Shown: positions 15,553 through 23,812, counted from the first letter of the stretch. The stretch is DNA of 64,000 bases from Streptomyces tendae (GCF_014650435.1 NZ_BMUY01000012.1:186001-250000); one strand, 5' to 3'. The notes: generated by a model not told the origin, from the sequence alone. Numbers and translations: made by a program.

Positions 15553-16584
15553 TCAGCGGCCCGCCACTCCGGACGGTGTACGGCCCTCCCGCGTCCAGGC
15601 CAGCAGCTCGTCCAGGGACCAGGTGGTGACCACGCGCTCCGGGGGCACCCCGCACTCCTCGGCCCGCGCGCACCCGTGGATCTGCCAGTCCAGCTGACCG
15701 GGCGCGTGCGCGTCGGTGTCGACGGAGAACAGCACGCCGGCCGCCACCGCACGGCGCAGCAGCCGACGCGGCGGATCGAGCCGCTCCGGGCGGCTGTTGA
15801 TCTCCAAGGCCGTCCCGGACTCGGCGCAGGCCGCGAAGACCTCGTCCGCGTCGAACTCCGACTCCGGCCGCCCCCGCCCGGTCAGCAGCCGCCCGGTGCA
15901 GTGACCGAGCACGTCCGCGTGCGGATCGCGGACGGCGGCCACCATCCGGCGCGTCATCGAGCGGGCGTCCATCCGCAGCTTGGAGTGCACGGACACGACC
16001 ACCACGTCGAGCCGCTCCAGCAGCTCCGGCTCCTGGTCCAGCGAACCGTCGTCGAGGATGTCGCACTCGATGCCGGTCAGCAGCCGGAACGGCGCCCAGG
16101 TCGTGTTGAGCTCCGCCACCACGTCCAACTGCTCGCGCAACCGCGCGGGGGAGAGGCCGCGGGCCACCGTCAGCCGCGGCGAGTGGTCGGTCAGGGCCGC
16201 CCACTCGTGCCCCAGCGCCGCCGCCGTCCGGCCCATCTCCTCGATCGGGCTGCCGCCGTCCGACCAGTCCGAGTGCAGATGGCAGTCGCCGCGCAGCAGC
16301 TCCCGCAGTCGTTCACCGCCCCGGGCGAGCGGGGTGTCCGCCTCGCCCTCGAGTTTCGCGAGGTAGCCGGGCACCTGGCCGTCCAGCGCCTCCCTCGCCA
16401 CCTGCGCCGTCTTGGGCCCGACCCCCTTGAGCGACTCCAGGGATCCCGCCCGCTCGCGCAGCTCGGCGGCCGGCAGCGCACCGAGCACCCCCGCCGCGGT
16501 CCGGAAGGCACGGACACGGTACGTCGGCGCCTGGGCCCGCTCCAGGAGGAACGCGATCCGCTCCAACGCCTCGACGGGGTCCAT
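15553..16584 (-). CDS. PHP-domain phosphoesterase with PolX-type helix-hairpin-helix N-terminus
   Basis: The first 100 or so of 343 residues (ALERIAFLLERAQAPTYRVRAFRTAA, then SLESLKGVGPKTAQVA) resemble the helical and helix-hairpin-helix DNA-binding segments of bacterial family X DNA polymerases. The remainder is a PHP domain with metal-binding motifs CHLHSDWSDG, LTDHSPR, GIECDIL, VVSVHSK, LGHCTGR and SVDTDAHAPGQ. The polymerase core is absent. PHP domains act as Mn/Zn phosphoesterases or nucleases. ATG 16584 is preceded by GAGGAGG. DNA-related function is inferred from the HhH only. Confidence 0.85.
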   Translation of the reverse strand: MDPVEALERIAFLLERAQAPTYRVRAFRTAAGVLGALPAAELRERAGSLESLKGVGPKTAQVAREALDGQVPGYLAKLEGEADTPLARGGERLRELLRGDCHLHSDWSDGGSPIEEMGRTAAALGHEWAALTDHSPRLTVARGLSPARLREQLDVVAELNTTWAPFRLLTGIECDILDDGSLDQEPELLERLDVVVVSVHSKLRMDARSMTRRMVAAVRDPHADVLGHCTGRLLTGRGRPESEFDADEVFAACAESGTALEINSRPERLDPPRRLLRRAVAAGVLFSVDTDAHAPGQLDWQIHGCARAEECGVPPERVVTTWSLDELLAWTREGRTPSGVAGR

Positions 16585-16733
16585 CGCCACCTCCTCGTGC
16601 GACCTCGGCCGGCCCTCACCGACCCGCACCGGCATCTCCAGGGTTCCCCAGAGCACCGGGACCCGCACCACGAGCCGGGCGGCCGGGCCGGTGGCGTACC
16701 CCGGCCGGGTCCTCGCTCCCGCGGGTTGCGGCC

Positions 16734-16739
16734 TACCCT
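16734..16739 (+). promoter_or_regulatory. candidate -10 element (TACCCT) for leaderless gene at 16746
   Basis: TACCCT ends six bases before ATG 16746 and no ribosome site is visible. Confidence 0.35.
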
Positions 16740-16745
16740 CTAGGC

Positions 16746-16982
16746 ATGACCGAGATCGACAGCCCGCACATCGGCAGTCCGCGGATCCTGGTGCTCGGGG
16801 TGCACCCGGGCCCGCCCCCGTTCCGGATCGTGGAGATCGACGGCCAGGTGGTCGGTGAGGCCAGGGCCGTCACCGACGTCCTGGAGGCCGCCGCCGCCTT
16901 CGGTATCATCGTCCACGACCTCGACGACCCGGAGGTCGTCCGCTGGGTGGGCGGGGACAAGTTCACCTGGACCACGCACTAG
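16746..16982 (+). CDS. small conserved-type hypothetical protein
   Basis: The 78-residue product has a compact alternating strand/helix pattern (PRILVLGVHPGPPPFRIVEID, then GEARAVTDVLEAAAAFGIIVHDLDDPEVVRWVGG) and high GC3, so it looks like a real folded protein. There are no Cys residues, membrane segments or signal peptide. I do not recognise a family. It may be translated from a leaderless mRNA. Confidence 0.65.
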   Translation: MTEIDSPHIGSPRILVLGVHPGPPPFRIVEIDGQVVGEARAVTDVLEAAAAFGIIVHDLDDPEVVRWVGGDKFTWTTH

Positions 16983-17022
16983 GTGTATTGATCACGAGCC
17001 CCGGGCCGCCCCGCCCGGTGTC

Positions 17023-18288
17023 TCAGCCGACCGTCCACTTCTGGTTGGCGCCGCCCGTGCAGGTCCAGATCTGCAGCCGGGTGCCGTTGGCCGAGTTGTT
17101 GCCGGTGACGTCGAGGCACTTGTCGGCCTGCGGATTGACGATGTCGCGCGCGGCGGTGACGACCCACTGCTGCGCTGCGCTGCCGTTGCAGTCCCACAGC
17201 TGGACGAGGGTGCCGTCCGCCGTACCTCCGGCGTTGACGTCGAGGCACTTGCCGAGTGCCCGGACCGTGCCGTCGGAGCCCACCGTCCACTGCTGGGCGG
17301 CCGTGCCGTTGCAGTCGTAGAGCTGGACGGGCGTGCCGTTGGCGGTGTTCGCGGCGGCGACGTCCACGCACTTGCCGGCCAGGCCCCGGATCGCGCCGCC
17401 GGCCGGGGAGTCGCCGGTCGTCACCGACACGTGGTCGACGACGAGGGTCTGCGGGAAGACCGTGGAGCCGTCCGGGTCGCCCGGCCAGTAGCCGCCGACC
17501 GCCAGGTTGAGGATCAGGAAGTACGGCCTGTTGAACACCCACTGCTTCCCGCCCAGGTCGGCGGGGGTGCGCCGCTGGTAGACGTTGCCGTCCACCGACC
17601 AGGTGATCGAGTCGGGCGCCCAGTCGACGGCGAAGGTGTGGAAGGCGTCCGCGAATGCCTGCCCGCCCGGCAGGGTGTAGCCGGAGCCGATGCCGCCCGC
17701 GCCGGAGTAGCCGGGGCCGTGGATGGTGCCGTGCACGGTGGAGGGCTCGAAGCCGACGTTCTCCATGATGTCGATCTCGCCGGAGTCCGGCCAGTTCACC
17801 GGGGTGCCAAGCATCCAGAACGCGGGCCACATGCCCTGCCCGCGCGGCACCTTCATCCGTGCCTCGACGTGACCGTACTGCGCGGTGAACTTCCCCGAGG
17901 TGTTGAGCCGGGCCGAGGTGTACTGGCAGGTGCCGTACCAGCACTGGTAGTTGGCCGGGTTCTCCTTGCGGGCAGTGATGACGAGGTGGCCCTGGCCGTC
18001 CAGGGCCGCGTTCCGGTTGCCGGACGTGTAGTACTGCCGTTCGTGGTTGTTGACGTTGTCGCCGGTCTCGATCTGCCACTTCGAGGAGTCGACGGCCGCG
18101 CCGGCCGGGCCGTCGAAGGTGTCGGAGAAGGCCACTGCGGCGGCCGAGGAGGACGCGGCGCCGACGACGCCGGCGGCCCGGGAGGTGTCCGGGCCGGCCT
18201 GGGCGGGGCCGGACACGAGGGACGCGGCCAGCCCGGCGGACAGGGCGGCGGCGAGGAGACATCTACGGAGCAGGCGTGGGCGGGCCAC
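17023..18288 (-). CDS. secreted GH16 endo-beta-1,3-glucanase with C-terminal ricin-type (CBM13) module
   Basis: The protein begins with a Sec signal peptide (LLAAALSAGLAASLVSGPAQA). The catalytic domain (about 50-280) has SGEIDIMENVG, the GH16 E-x-D-x-x-E motif with nucleophile Glu171 and acid/base Glu176. The C-terminal 130 residues are a beta-trefoil with three repeats (GKCVDV, GKCLDV, DKCLDV, each followed by QQW or QKW). Laminarin-type beta-1,3-glucan is the likely substrate. Start GTG 18288 follows GGGAG. Two inverted repeats lie upstream. Confidence 0.93.
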   Translation of the reverse strand: MARPRLLRRCLLAAALSAGLAASLVSGPAQAGPDTSRAAGVVGAASSSAAAVAFSDTFDGPAGAAVDSSKWQIETGDNVNNHERQYYTSGNRNAALDGQGHLVITARKENPANYQCWYGTCQYTSARLNTSGKFTAQYGHVEARMKVPRGQGMWPAFWMLGTPVNWPDSGEIDIMENVGFEPSTVHGTIHGPGYSGAGGIGSGYTLPGGQAFADAFHTFAVDWAPDSITWSVDGNVYQRRTPADLGGKQWVFNRPYFLILNLAVGGYWPGDPDGSTVFPQTLVVDHVSVTTGDSPAGGAIRGLAGKCVDVAAANTANGTPVQLYDCNGTAAQQWTVGSDGTVRALGKCLDVNAGGTADGTLVQLWDCNGSAAQQWVVTAARDIVNPQADKCLDVTGNNSANGTRLQIWTCTGGANQKWTVG

Positions 18289-18305
18289 GGCTCTCCCTTC
18301 CGTAC

Positions 18306-18326
18306 GGCGCCTTGCGCGAAGGCGCC
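18306..18326. promoter_or_regulatory. perfect inverted repeat in the GH16 leader
   Basis: GGCGCCTT and AAGGCGCC are perfect eight-base arms around a five-base loop, 18 bases before the GH16 start. As RNA it would form a stable hairpin directly upstream of the ribosome site; as DNA it could be an operator. Confidence 0.55.
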
Positions 18327-18382
18327 GACCGAGGTGGGGGGTTGGGGGGTGTCGCCTCTTTATTCAAGTAGTGAGATAAGGG

Positions 18383-18408
18383 CCGGTCAATACCTTGGTA
18401 CGGACCGG
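18383..18408. promoter_or_regulatory. 26-base imperfect palindrome between GH16 and VanZ genes
   Basis: CCGGTCAATACC (18383-18394) and GGTACGGACCGG (18397-18408) are inverted arms matching at 10 of 12 positions around TT. It lies about 95 bases upstream of the GH16 start, in a locally AT-rich region, and 12 bases beyond the VanZ stop. It is a candidate operator for the glucanase gene or a weak terminator for VanZ. Confidence 0.5.
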
Positions 18409-18419
18409 ATGGCCCGCTC

Positions 18420-18959
18420 TCAGGCGCGACCCCCGCGCGCGTGCACCGTGCGGCTCATCCGGCGGCCGAGGAACAGGTAACCGAGCAGCGCCCCGGCGGT
18501 GTTGAGGATGACGTCGTCGACGTCGAAGGCCCGGCCGGTGACCAGGACGCCCTGGGCGGATTCCACCAGCAGCATCGCGACGGCCGTCAGCAGCAGCACG
18601 CGCAGCACCCCGCGCGTGCGCGGGGCGACGACCGGGACCAGGACGCCGAACGGCACGCCGAGCAGGATGTTCCCGCCGATCTGCTTGACGGCGTCGCGCA
18701 GGGCGGGCTGGTCGAGATAGGCCCGCAGCGACCGGCCGGGGTGCAGGTTGGTGTGCGTCAGGGCCTCGGAGGCGGGGGAGGGCTGCAGGGTCAGCCGGGC
18801 CAGCACCACCGCGAACGCCACCATGAAGACGAACGCGCACGCCGTCGCCAGCAGCCGCAACGGCAGGGCGAGCGTGTGCCGTTCGCGGCGGTCGCCGTCG
18901 CGCGCCTTGGCGGCGCGGGGGTGCGGCCAAGAACGCGGCCGTGAGGCGGCACGAGCCAT
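18420..18959 (-). CDS. VanZ-like family membrane protein
   Basis: The 179-residue protein has four or five membrane segments (LLATACAFVFMVAFAVVLARL, IGGNILLGVPFGVLVPVV, VLLLTAVAMLLVESAQG, LNTAGALLGYLFLG) and the VanZ-family motif region GNILLGVPFG with E-x-x-Q and a late DVDDVILNTAGALLGY. VanZ proteins modestly affect glycopeptide susceptibility; the general role is unclear. ATG 18959 follows GGAGG. Confidence 0.85.
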   Translation of the reverse strand: MARAASRPRSWPHPRAAKARDGDRRERHTLALPLRLLATACAFVFMVAFAVVLARLTLQPSPASEALTHTNLHPGRSLRAYLDQPALRDAVKQIGGNILLGVPFGVLVPVVAPRTRGVLRVLLLTAVAMLLVESAQGVLVTGRAFDVDDVILNTAGALLGYLFLGRRMSRTVHARGGRA

Positions 18960-19249
18960 GTCGGTCCTCCAGTCGTCAACTTCCCCGCGTGGTAGGGCGG
19001 TTACCCGCCGATCCGCCGAGGATGCCCGGCGGACCGCGCCTGACCCGCGCGCCCCGTCCCGTTTTCCCTCTCCCGGCCGGGGCACTCCGCCCGGGGGAGT
19101 CGCCGCGCGCCGCTGTCGGCCACCCCTCGCACGGTGCTTGGATGACGGCGAAGCAGGAGTAAAGGAAAGAAGCAGCAACAAAGGCAAGAAGAGCGACACA
19201 AAAGGCATCCGGGGTGTGACGGGTCCGGGCCGGTCGGTGGAGGTGGCGT
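18960..19249. other. intergenic region with T-free purine-rich tract
   Basis: This 290-base region separates the divergent VanZ gene and the antiporter operon. From 19161 to 19206 the plus strand has no T and about 60 percent A (AAAGGAAAGAAGCAGCAACA and following), a striking low-GC island in this genome. It would be an unstructured 5' leader for the antiporter mRNA. No operator palindrome is evident. Confidence 0.45.
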
Positions 19250-19432
19250 GTGCAGGGCCGTAGGACACTCCTCGCCGTGGCCGAGGTGGCCGCCTGGTGG
19301 GTCCCGCTCGCCGCGCTCTGGCTGGTTCTCGTCAGCACCGTCGACCCGCTCGAAGCGGCGGTGGGCGCGGGCGCCTCGTCCGTGGTGGCGCTCGTCGCAC
19401 GGGGCGCGCGGCGGGCGGTGACCGGCCGGTGA
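19250..19432 (+). CDS. mnhE: short MnhE/MrpE-like subunit of cation antiporter
   Basis: The 60-residue protein consists of two membrane segments (VAAWWVPLAALWLVLVST and PLEAAVGAGASSVVALVARG) resembling the N-terminal membrane part of MrpE. Usual MrpE proteins are about 160 residues, so the soluble C-terminal part is missing. GTG 19250 follows GGAGG. The stop overlaps the next start as GTGA, a sign of translational coupling in this operon. Identity rests largely on position and hydrophobic pattern. Confidence 0.6.
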   Translation: MQGRRTLLAVAEVAAWWVPLAALWLVLVSTVDPLEAAVGAGASSVVALVARGARRAVTGR

Positions 19433-19881
19433 ACGGCTGGATCCTCGCCGCCGCCGTCGTCCTCGCGGCCGGGCTCGGCGCCACGCTCCGGGGGGTGGTG
19501 ACCGGCCCCCTGCGCCGCCGCGCCGCCGCCCAGAACCTGTCCACCGCACTGGCCTGCCCCGCCCTCCTGCTGCTCGCCCAGGGGTACGCACGCCCCGCGT
19601 ACGTCGACCTGGCGCTGGTGCTCGCCGTCCTCGGACCGGTCGGCACACTCGTCTTCGCCCGGCTGCTCGCCGACGAACTGGCCGACGACCCGCCGCACGC
19701 CCGCACCGCGACCTTCACGGCCGCCGCCCTCGGCGCCGCCGTCGTGGTGGCGGTGAGCGTGGCAACCGGGCCGGGCAGGGCCCTGGTCAAGCTGCTGGTC
19801 ATCGGGGCGCTGCTGGTCGGCGGCAACCTCGTCGCCTCCCGGGCGCTCGCGGGCGGGATGCAGGAGGGCCGCCGTGACTGA
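19429..19881 (+). CDS. fused MnhF-MnhG-like antiporter subunits
   Basis: The 150-residue protein reads as two small Mrp subunits joined. The first part (about 1-80, QNLSTALACPALLLLAQG and VDLALVLAVLGPVGTLVFAR) follows the MrpF pattern. The second (about 95-150, GRALVKLLVIGALLVGGNLV) follows the last segment of MrpG. In most Mrp operons these are separate genes of about 90 and 120 residues. The frame is continuous with no sign of a sequencing error, and it overlaps both neighbours. Confidence 0.6.
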   Translation: MNGWILAAAVVLAAGLGATLRGVVTGPLRRRAAAQNLSTALACPALLLLAQGYARPAYVDLALVLAVLGPVGTLVFARLLADELADDPPHARTATFTAAALGAAVVVAVSVATGPGRALVKLLVIGALLVGGNLVASRALAGGMQEGRRD

Positions 19882-20164
19882 GGCCGTGATCGTCGTCGCG
19901 CTGCTGCTGGTCGGCGCCTGCGCCACGGCGGCGGTGGCGGTCCGCGACCCCGTGCGCCAGTCCCTGGTCCTGGCCGTCCTCGGCGTCGTCCTCGCCGTGC
20001 TGTTCACCGTGCTCCAGGCACCCGACGTCGGCCTGTCGCAACTGGCGGTGGGCTCCGCCCTGACCCCCCTCCTCCTGCTGCTGACGGTCCGCAAGGTGCG
20101 CCGGCGCGCGCAACGGGCACCGGACGGGCCTGCCGGGCGGCGCGGAAGGGAGGGCGGACCGTGA
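19874..20164 (+). CDS. DUF4040/MbhD-like subunit (corresponds to a C-terminal piece of MrpA)
   Basis: This 96-residue protein has three membrane segments, with VRQSLVLAVLGVVLAVLFTVLQAPDVGLSQLAVGSALTPLL carrying the APDVxLxQ motif of DUF4040/MbhD. In true Mrp operons this module is part of the long MrpA protein; here it stands alone. It overlaps its neighbours by 8 and 4 bases, which supports one operon. Confidence 0.72.
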   Translation: MTEAVIVVALLLVGACATAAVAVRDPVRQSLVLAVLGVVLAVLFTVLQAPDVGLSQLAVGSALTPLLLLLTVRKVRRRAQRAPDGPAGRRGREGGP

Positions 20165-20949
20165 GTCCGCGGATGCGGCTGTGGCTGGTGGCCGCGGGCG
20201 GCGCGGGTCTCGCCGCGCTCCTCGTGGCCGCCTGCCTGGACCTGCCCCGCTTCGGCGGCGACCGGCACCCCTGCGGCGATCGGGCCGTCGAGGCGTCCCT
20301 GAGCCGGCACACCGCCAACACCGTCGCCTCCGTCACCTTCGACCAACGGGCCTTCGACACGCTCGGCGAGATGAGCATCCTGTTCGCGGCGGTCCTCGGC
20401 AGCGTGGTCCTGCTGCGCCAGACCCGCGACGAGCACCGGGCCCGCCCCGAACCGGCCGCCGTCTCCCGGCCCGTGCGCCGCTACGCCCTGCTCGTGCTGC
20501 CCGTCGCCCTGCTGACCGGCCTGTACGTCGTCGCACACGGCCAGGTGAGCCCCGGCGGCGGCTTCCAGGGTGGCGTCGTCGCCGCCACCGCCCTGCACCT
20601 GCTGTACCTCGGCGCCGACTACCGCGCCCTGGAACGGGTGCGGCCCCTCGCCCCCTACGAGGCGGGCGACGCGCTCGCCGCCTCCGCCTATCTCGTCACC
20701 GGCCTGGCCGCCCTGCTCGCGGGCTCCGCCTTCCTCGCCAACACACTGCTCCCGTACGGCACCTTCAACACGCTCGCCTCCGCCGGCACCGTCCCGCTGC
20801 TCAACGCCGCGATCGGCATGGAGGTCGCCTGCGCGGTCGTCGTCCTGCTCGCCGGGTTCCTGGACCAGGCCGTGGAGATCGTCGACGAGGGCGAGAGCGG
20901 CGAGCGCCACGACGACCCCGGCCGGCCCGGGAAGCGGGAGCGCCCATGA
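20161..20949 (+). CDS. fused MbhE-like and MnhB-like antiporter subunit
   Basis: Two parts are seen in 262 residues. Residues about 40-85 contain HTANTVASVTFDQRAFDTLGE, matching the extreme C-terminal module of MrpA (MbhE). Residues about 105-240 contain LYVVAHGQVSPGGGFQGGVV, the MrpB signature (PGGGF). The C-terminal tail is charged. The fusion moves the end of MrpA onto MrpB. The GTG start overlaps the previous gene by four bases. Confidence 0.75.
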   Translation: MSPRMRLWLVAAGGAGLAALLVAACLDLPRFGGDRHPCGDRAVEASLSRHTANTVASVTFDQRAFDTLGEMSILFAAVLGSVVLLRQTRDEHRARPEPAAVSRPVRRYALLVLPVALLTGLYVVAHGQVSPGGGFQGGVVAATALHLLYLGADYRALERVRPLAPYEAGDALAASAYLVTGLAALLAGSAFLANTLLPYGTFNTLASAGTVPLLNAAIGMEVACAVVVLLAGFLDQAVEIVDEGESGERHDDPGRPGKRERP

Positions 20950-21305
20950 CCACCCTGACCCACGTACTGCCCTACCTGGTCGCCGCCTGGGTCTTCCTGG
21001 CCGGCTGCTACGGCCTGGCCACCAGCCGCGACCTCATCCACGCGGTGGGCTGCCTGTCCGTCTGCCAGGCCGCCACCTACGTCCTGCTGCTGGCCGTCGG
21101 CTACCGCGACGGCGCCACCGCTCCGGTGTTCTCCGACCTCGCACCGGGCTCCCGGCCGGTGGTCGACCCCGTGGTCCAGGCCCTGGCCCTCACCGACGTC
21201 GTCGTCGGCGCCACCGTCACGGCCCTCCTGCTGGCCCTGGTGGTGCAGGTCGCCAAGCGGCACGGCACGGTCGACCCCGACGAACTGAGCGAGCTGCGCG
21301 GCTGA
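20946..21305 (+). CDS. mnhC: MnhC/MrpC (NuoK-like) antiporter subunit
   Basis: The 119-residue protein has three membrane segments, including YGLATSRDLIHAVGCLSVCQAATYVLLLAVG and DPVVQALALTDVVVGATVTALLLAL. The DPxxQALxLTxIVIxxA signature is that of MrpC/NuoK proteins. The ATG overlaps the end of the preceding gene by four bases, and its TGA overlaps the next ATG. Confidence 0.88.
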   Translation: MTTLTHVLPYLVAAWVFLAGCYGLATSRDLIHAVGCLSVCQAATYVLLLAVGYRDGATAPVFSDLAPGSRPVVDPVVQALALTDVVVGATVTALLLALVVQVAKRHGTVDPDELSELRG

Positions 21306-23086
21306 TGCACCACCTGCTGCCCCTCCTCGTCGCCGTCCCGCTGCTCGGCGCCGCCCTGCTCGCCGCCGGGGGCAGGCTCGTGCCCCGCTTCGTCGCCCAG
21401 AGCGTGGCCTGCGCCGTCGCGGCCGGCACCGCGGCCCTCGCGGTCCTGCTGCTGACGCACTCCTCCCCGCCGCTGACCGAGTGGGCGGGCGGCTGGGAGC
21501 CCGTGGAAGGCCACAGCGTCGGCATCGCCCTGACCGGCGACGGCCCCGGGCTCGGCATGGCCGCGCTGGTGTCCGTGCTCACCCTGGCCGCCCTCGCCTA
21601 CTCGTGGCGCTCCTTCGACGAACCGCCGCACGGCCATGCCGGGGCGTTCCCGGCGCTGGTGCTGGTCTTCCAGGCCGGCATGTGCGGCTTCGCGACAGCG
21701 GGCGACCTGTTCAACGCGTTCGTCTGGTTCGAGCTGATGAGCGTCGTCGCCTACGCCCTGACCGGCCACCGGGTCGAGGAGGCCAGGGCCGTACAGGGTG
21801 CGCTGGCCTTCGCCGTCGTCAACTCCCTGGGCGCCTACGCCCTGCTCATGGGCATCGGCCTGCTCTACGCCCGCACCGGCGAACTCGGCCTCGCCGAGAT
21901 CGGCGGCGCGCTGAACGCCCACGGCCCGCCCGACGCGCTGGTGCTGGCCGGCTTCGTCCTGGTCCTGACCGGACTGCTGGTCAAGGCGGCCGCCGTCCCC
22001 TTCCAGTTCTGGCTGCCCGACGCGCACGCGGTCGCCCCCACCCCGGTGTGCATGCTGCTGTCGGGCGTCATGGTCGAGCTGGGCGTGTTCGGCGTCTGGC
22101 GTGTCTACGACACCGTCTTCTCCGGTCCCGGCGGACTGCCCGCCGCCGACGCGGAGCGGGTGCTGACGGTGCTGGGCGCGCTGACGGCGGTGCTCGGCGC
22201 GGTCATGTGCTGGCACCAGCGGCACATCAAGCGGCTCCTCGCCTACTCGACGATCGCCCACACCGGCCTGTTCCTGCTCGGCATCGGCACCCTCACACCC
22301 GAGGGCGACGACGGCGTCGCGCTGTACGTCGTCGGGCACGCCGGGGTGAAGGCCGCGCTGTTCGCCTGCGCGGGCATCCTCCTCGACCGGTACGGCAGCG
22401 TCGACGAACACGTCCTGCACGGCCGCGCCCGCCCGCTGCGCGGCGTCGGCGTGCTGGTCGTCGTCGGCGCGCTGGGCCTCGCGGGACTGCCGCCGTTCGG
22501 CACCGCGCTCGGCAAGTCCGTCGCCGAGGAGGCGGTGGGCGGCCCGCTCACCGTGCTCTACGTCCTGGCGAGCGCCGTCACCGCGGCCGCCGTCCTGCGC
22601 GTCGCGGCCCGGGTGTTCCTGGGACTCGGCCCGACACCCGAGGACGCCGGCGGCGAGGGGGCCGCCGACGCGTACGAGACGACCGGTACGGGGGAGGAGC
22701 CGGAGACCCGGCAGCGGCTCGGCCGCGTCCCCGACACCATGACGGTGGTCCCCGCGCTGCTGCTCGCCGGGGCCCTCGCCGCCGGTGCGGTCCCCGCCTT
22801 CGGCACCGCGGTGGCCCGTGCCATGAGCGAGGCCACCTCCGCCGGACTGGTCCACACCTCCGTGCACTGGACACCCCTGGGCGTCGGCCTGGGGCTCCTG
22901 TCCACCGTGCTGGCCGTGGCGCTGGCGGCCCTCGCCGTCGGACGGCCGGGGCTGCTCGCCGCGCCGGGCTGGGCGCTGCCGCTGCGGCGGCTGCAGTCCG
23001 GGCACATCGGCGACTACGTGGCCTGGCTGCTGGTGGGCACCACCGTGCTGGGGGCGCTGGCCCTGCCCGGAATCCTCTCCGGGTGA
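21305..23086 (+). CDS. mnhD: MnhD/MrpD (NuoM/NuoN-like) proton-pumping antiporter subunit
   Basis: The 593-residue membrane protein carries GDLFNAFVWFELMSVVAYAL (conserved Glu in segment 5), LLVKAAAVPFQFWLPDAHAVAPTP (conserved Lys and the HAxAPTP motif) and RHIKRLLAYSTIAHTG, all typical of the proton-translocating subunits of complex I and Mrp. It is the only large antiporter subunit in this operon. An insertion rich in Gly/Glu occurs at about 445-480. The start ATG overlaps the mnhC stop. Confidence 0.92.
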   Translation: MHHLLPLLVAVPLLGAALLAAGGRLVPRFVAQSVACAVAAGTAALAVLLLTHSSPPLTEWAGGWEPVEGHSVGIALTGDGPGLGMAALVSVLTLAALAYSWRSFDEPPHGHAGAFPALVLVFQAGMCGFATAGDLFNAFVWFELMSVVAYALTGHRVEEARAVQGALAFAVVNSLGAYALLMGIGLLYARTGELGLAEIGGALNAHGPPDALVLAGFVLVLTGLLVKAAAVPFQFWLPDAHAVAPTPVCMLLSGVMVELGVFGVWRVYDTVFSGPGGLPAADAERVLTVLGALTAVLGAVMCWHQRHIKRLLAYSTIAHTGLFLLGIGTLTPEGDDGVALYVVGHAGVKAALFACAGILLDRYGSVDEHVLHGRARPLRGVGVLVVVGALGLAGLPPFGTALGKSVAEEAVGGPLTVLYVLASAVTAAAVLRVAARVFLGLGPTPEDAGGEGAADAYETTGTGEEPETRQRLGRVPDTMTVVPALLLAGALAAGAVPAFGTAVARAMSEATSAGLVHTSVHWTPLGVGLGLLSTVLAVALAALAVGRPGLLAAPGWALPLRRLQSGHIGDYVAWLLVGTTVLGALALPGILSG

Positions 23087-23111
23087 GCGGGGCGGTGGCC
23101 ACGGCCGGGCC

Positions 23112-23795
23112 TCACGTCCCGTACGTCACCCGCACCTCCTCGAAGCCGAGGGAGGTCAGCAGCCCCCGGAGCATGGCCGTGGTGTTGCTCTCGGCCCGCG
23201 CCTTCAGCTCGCTGTCCTTCGCCGCGTCGCCGATGTGCCGGGCGGCGAGTTTCTGCACCGCCTGCTCGCCGTTCGGGTTGTCCGAGAACAGATCGCCGAG
23301 CCGGTCGAGCAGCCCGCGCTGCTTGGAGACCGCGTAGGAACGGTCGGGGTCGAGCGCCGGCTCGCCCAGCGCGGCGTGCGGCAGCCGCAGCGTGGCCGAG
23401 GTCCGCTCGTCGTCGACCGTCACGTCGTCCTCGCCCACCTTCCCGAGGTCGACGAAGGCGTCGACGGTGCCCGCCCCGACGTACAGGGTGCGGGTGCCGC
23501 GGATCGCGTCGGGCAGGAACTTGGCGTCCTTCTCCAGGTCCACGACGACCTGGAAGTTGCCCGACGCGGCGTCGTAACGGCTGATGTCCTGGACGGACTT
23601 CAGCAACGCCGGCCCCGAGCGGTCCTGGGTCTCGGAGCCGAACAGGTCCTTCAGCCCCGGTACGACACTCAGCCGGAGCCCCGCGAACAGCACGACGAGC
23701 ACCAGCACCAGCGCGGTCAGCGCCTTCGCCCAGCCGGGCATGCGCCGCGCGGGCCTGTCGACGGGACTCGTGGGCTTCCTGACGGGAGTCGTCAT
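23112..23795 (-). CDS. DUF4230 family single-pass membrane protein
   Basis: The 227-residue protein has one N-terminal membrane segment (ALTALVLVLVVLFAGLRL) with a basic N-terminus, then a soluble domain matching DUF4230 in its pattern (LLKSVQDISRYDAASGNFQVVVDL, LYVGAGTVDAFVDLGKV, LPHAALGEPALDPDRSYAV). The function of the family is unknown. AAGGAGG precedes ATG 23795. It is convergent with the antiporter operon. Confidence 0.82.
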   Translation of the reverse strand: MTTPVRKPTSPVDRPARRMPGWAKALTALVLVLVVLFAGLRLSVVPGLKDLFGSETQDRSGPALLKSVQDISRYDAASGNFQVVVDLEKDAKFLPDAIRGTRTLYVGAGTVDAFVDLGKVGEDDVTVDDERTSATLRLPHAALGEPALDPDRSYAVSKQRGLLDRLGDLFSDNPNGEQAVQKLAARHIGDAAKDSELKARAESNTTAMLRGLLTSLGFEEVRVTYGT

Positions 23796-23812
23796 GGCGA
23801 CGGCCCTCCTTC

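Noticed and set aside
18960..19268. Hydrophobic signal-like N-terminal extension of VanZ (MPFVSLFLPLLLLLSF)
   Set aside because: It arises from reading the pyrimidine-rich complement of the A-rich tract. The true VanZ start has GGAGG and lies downstream.
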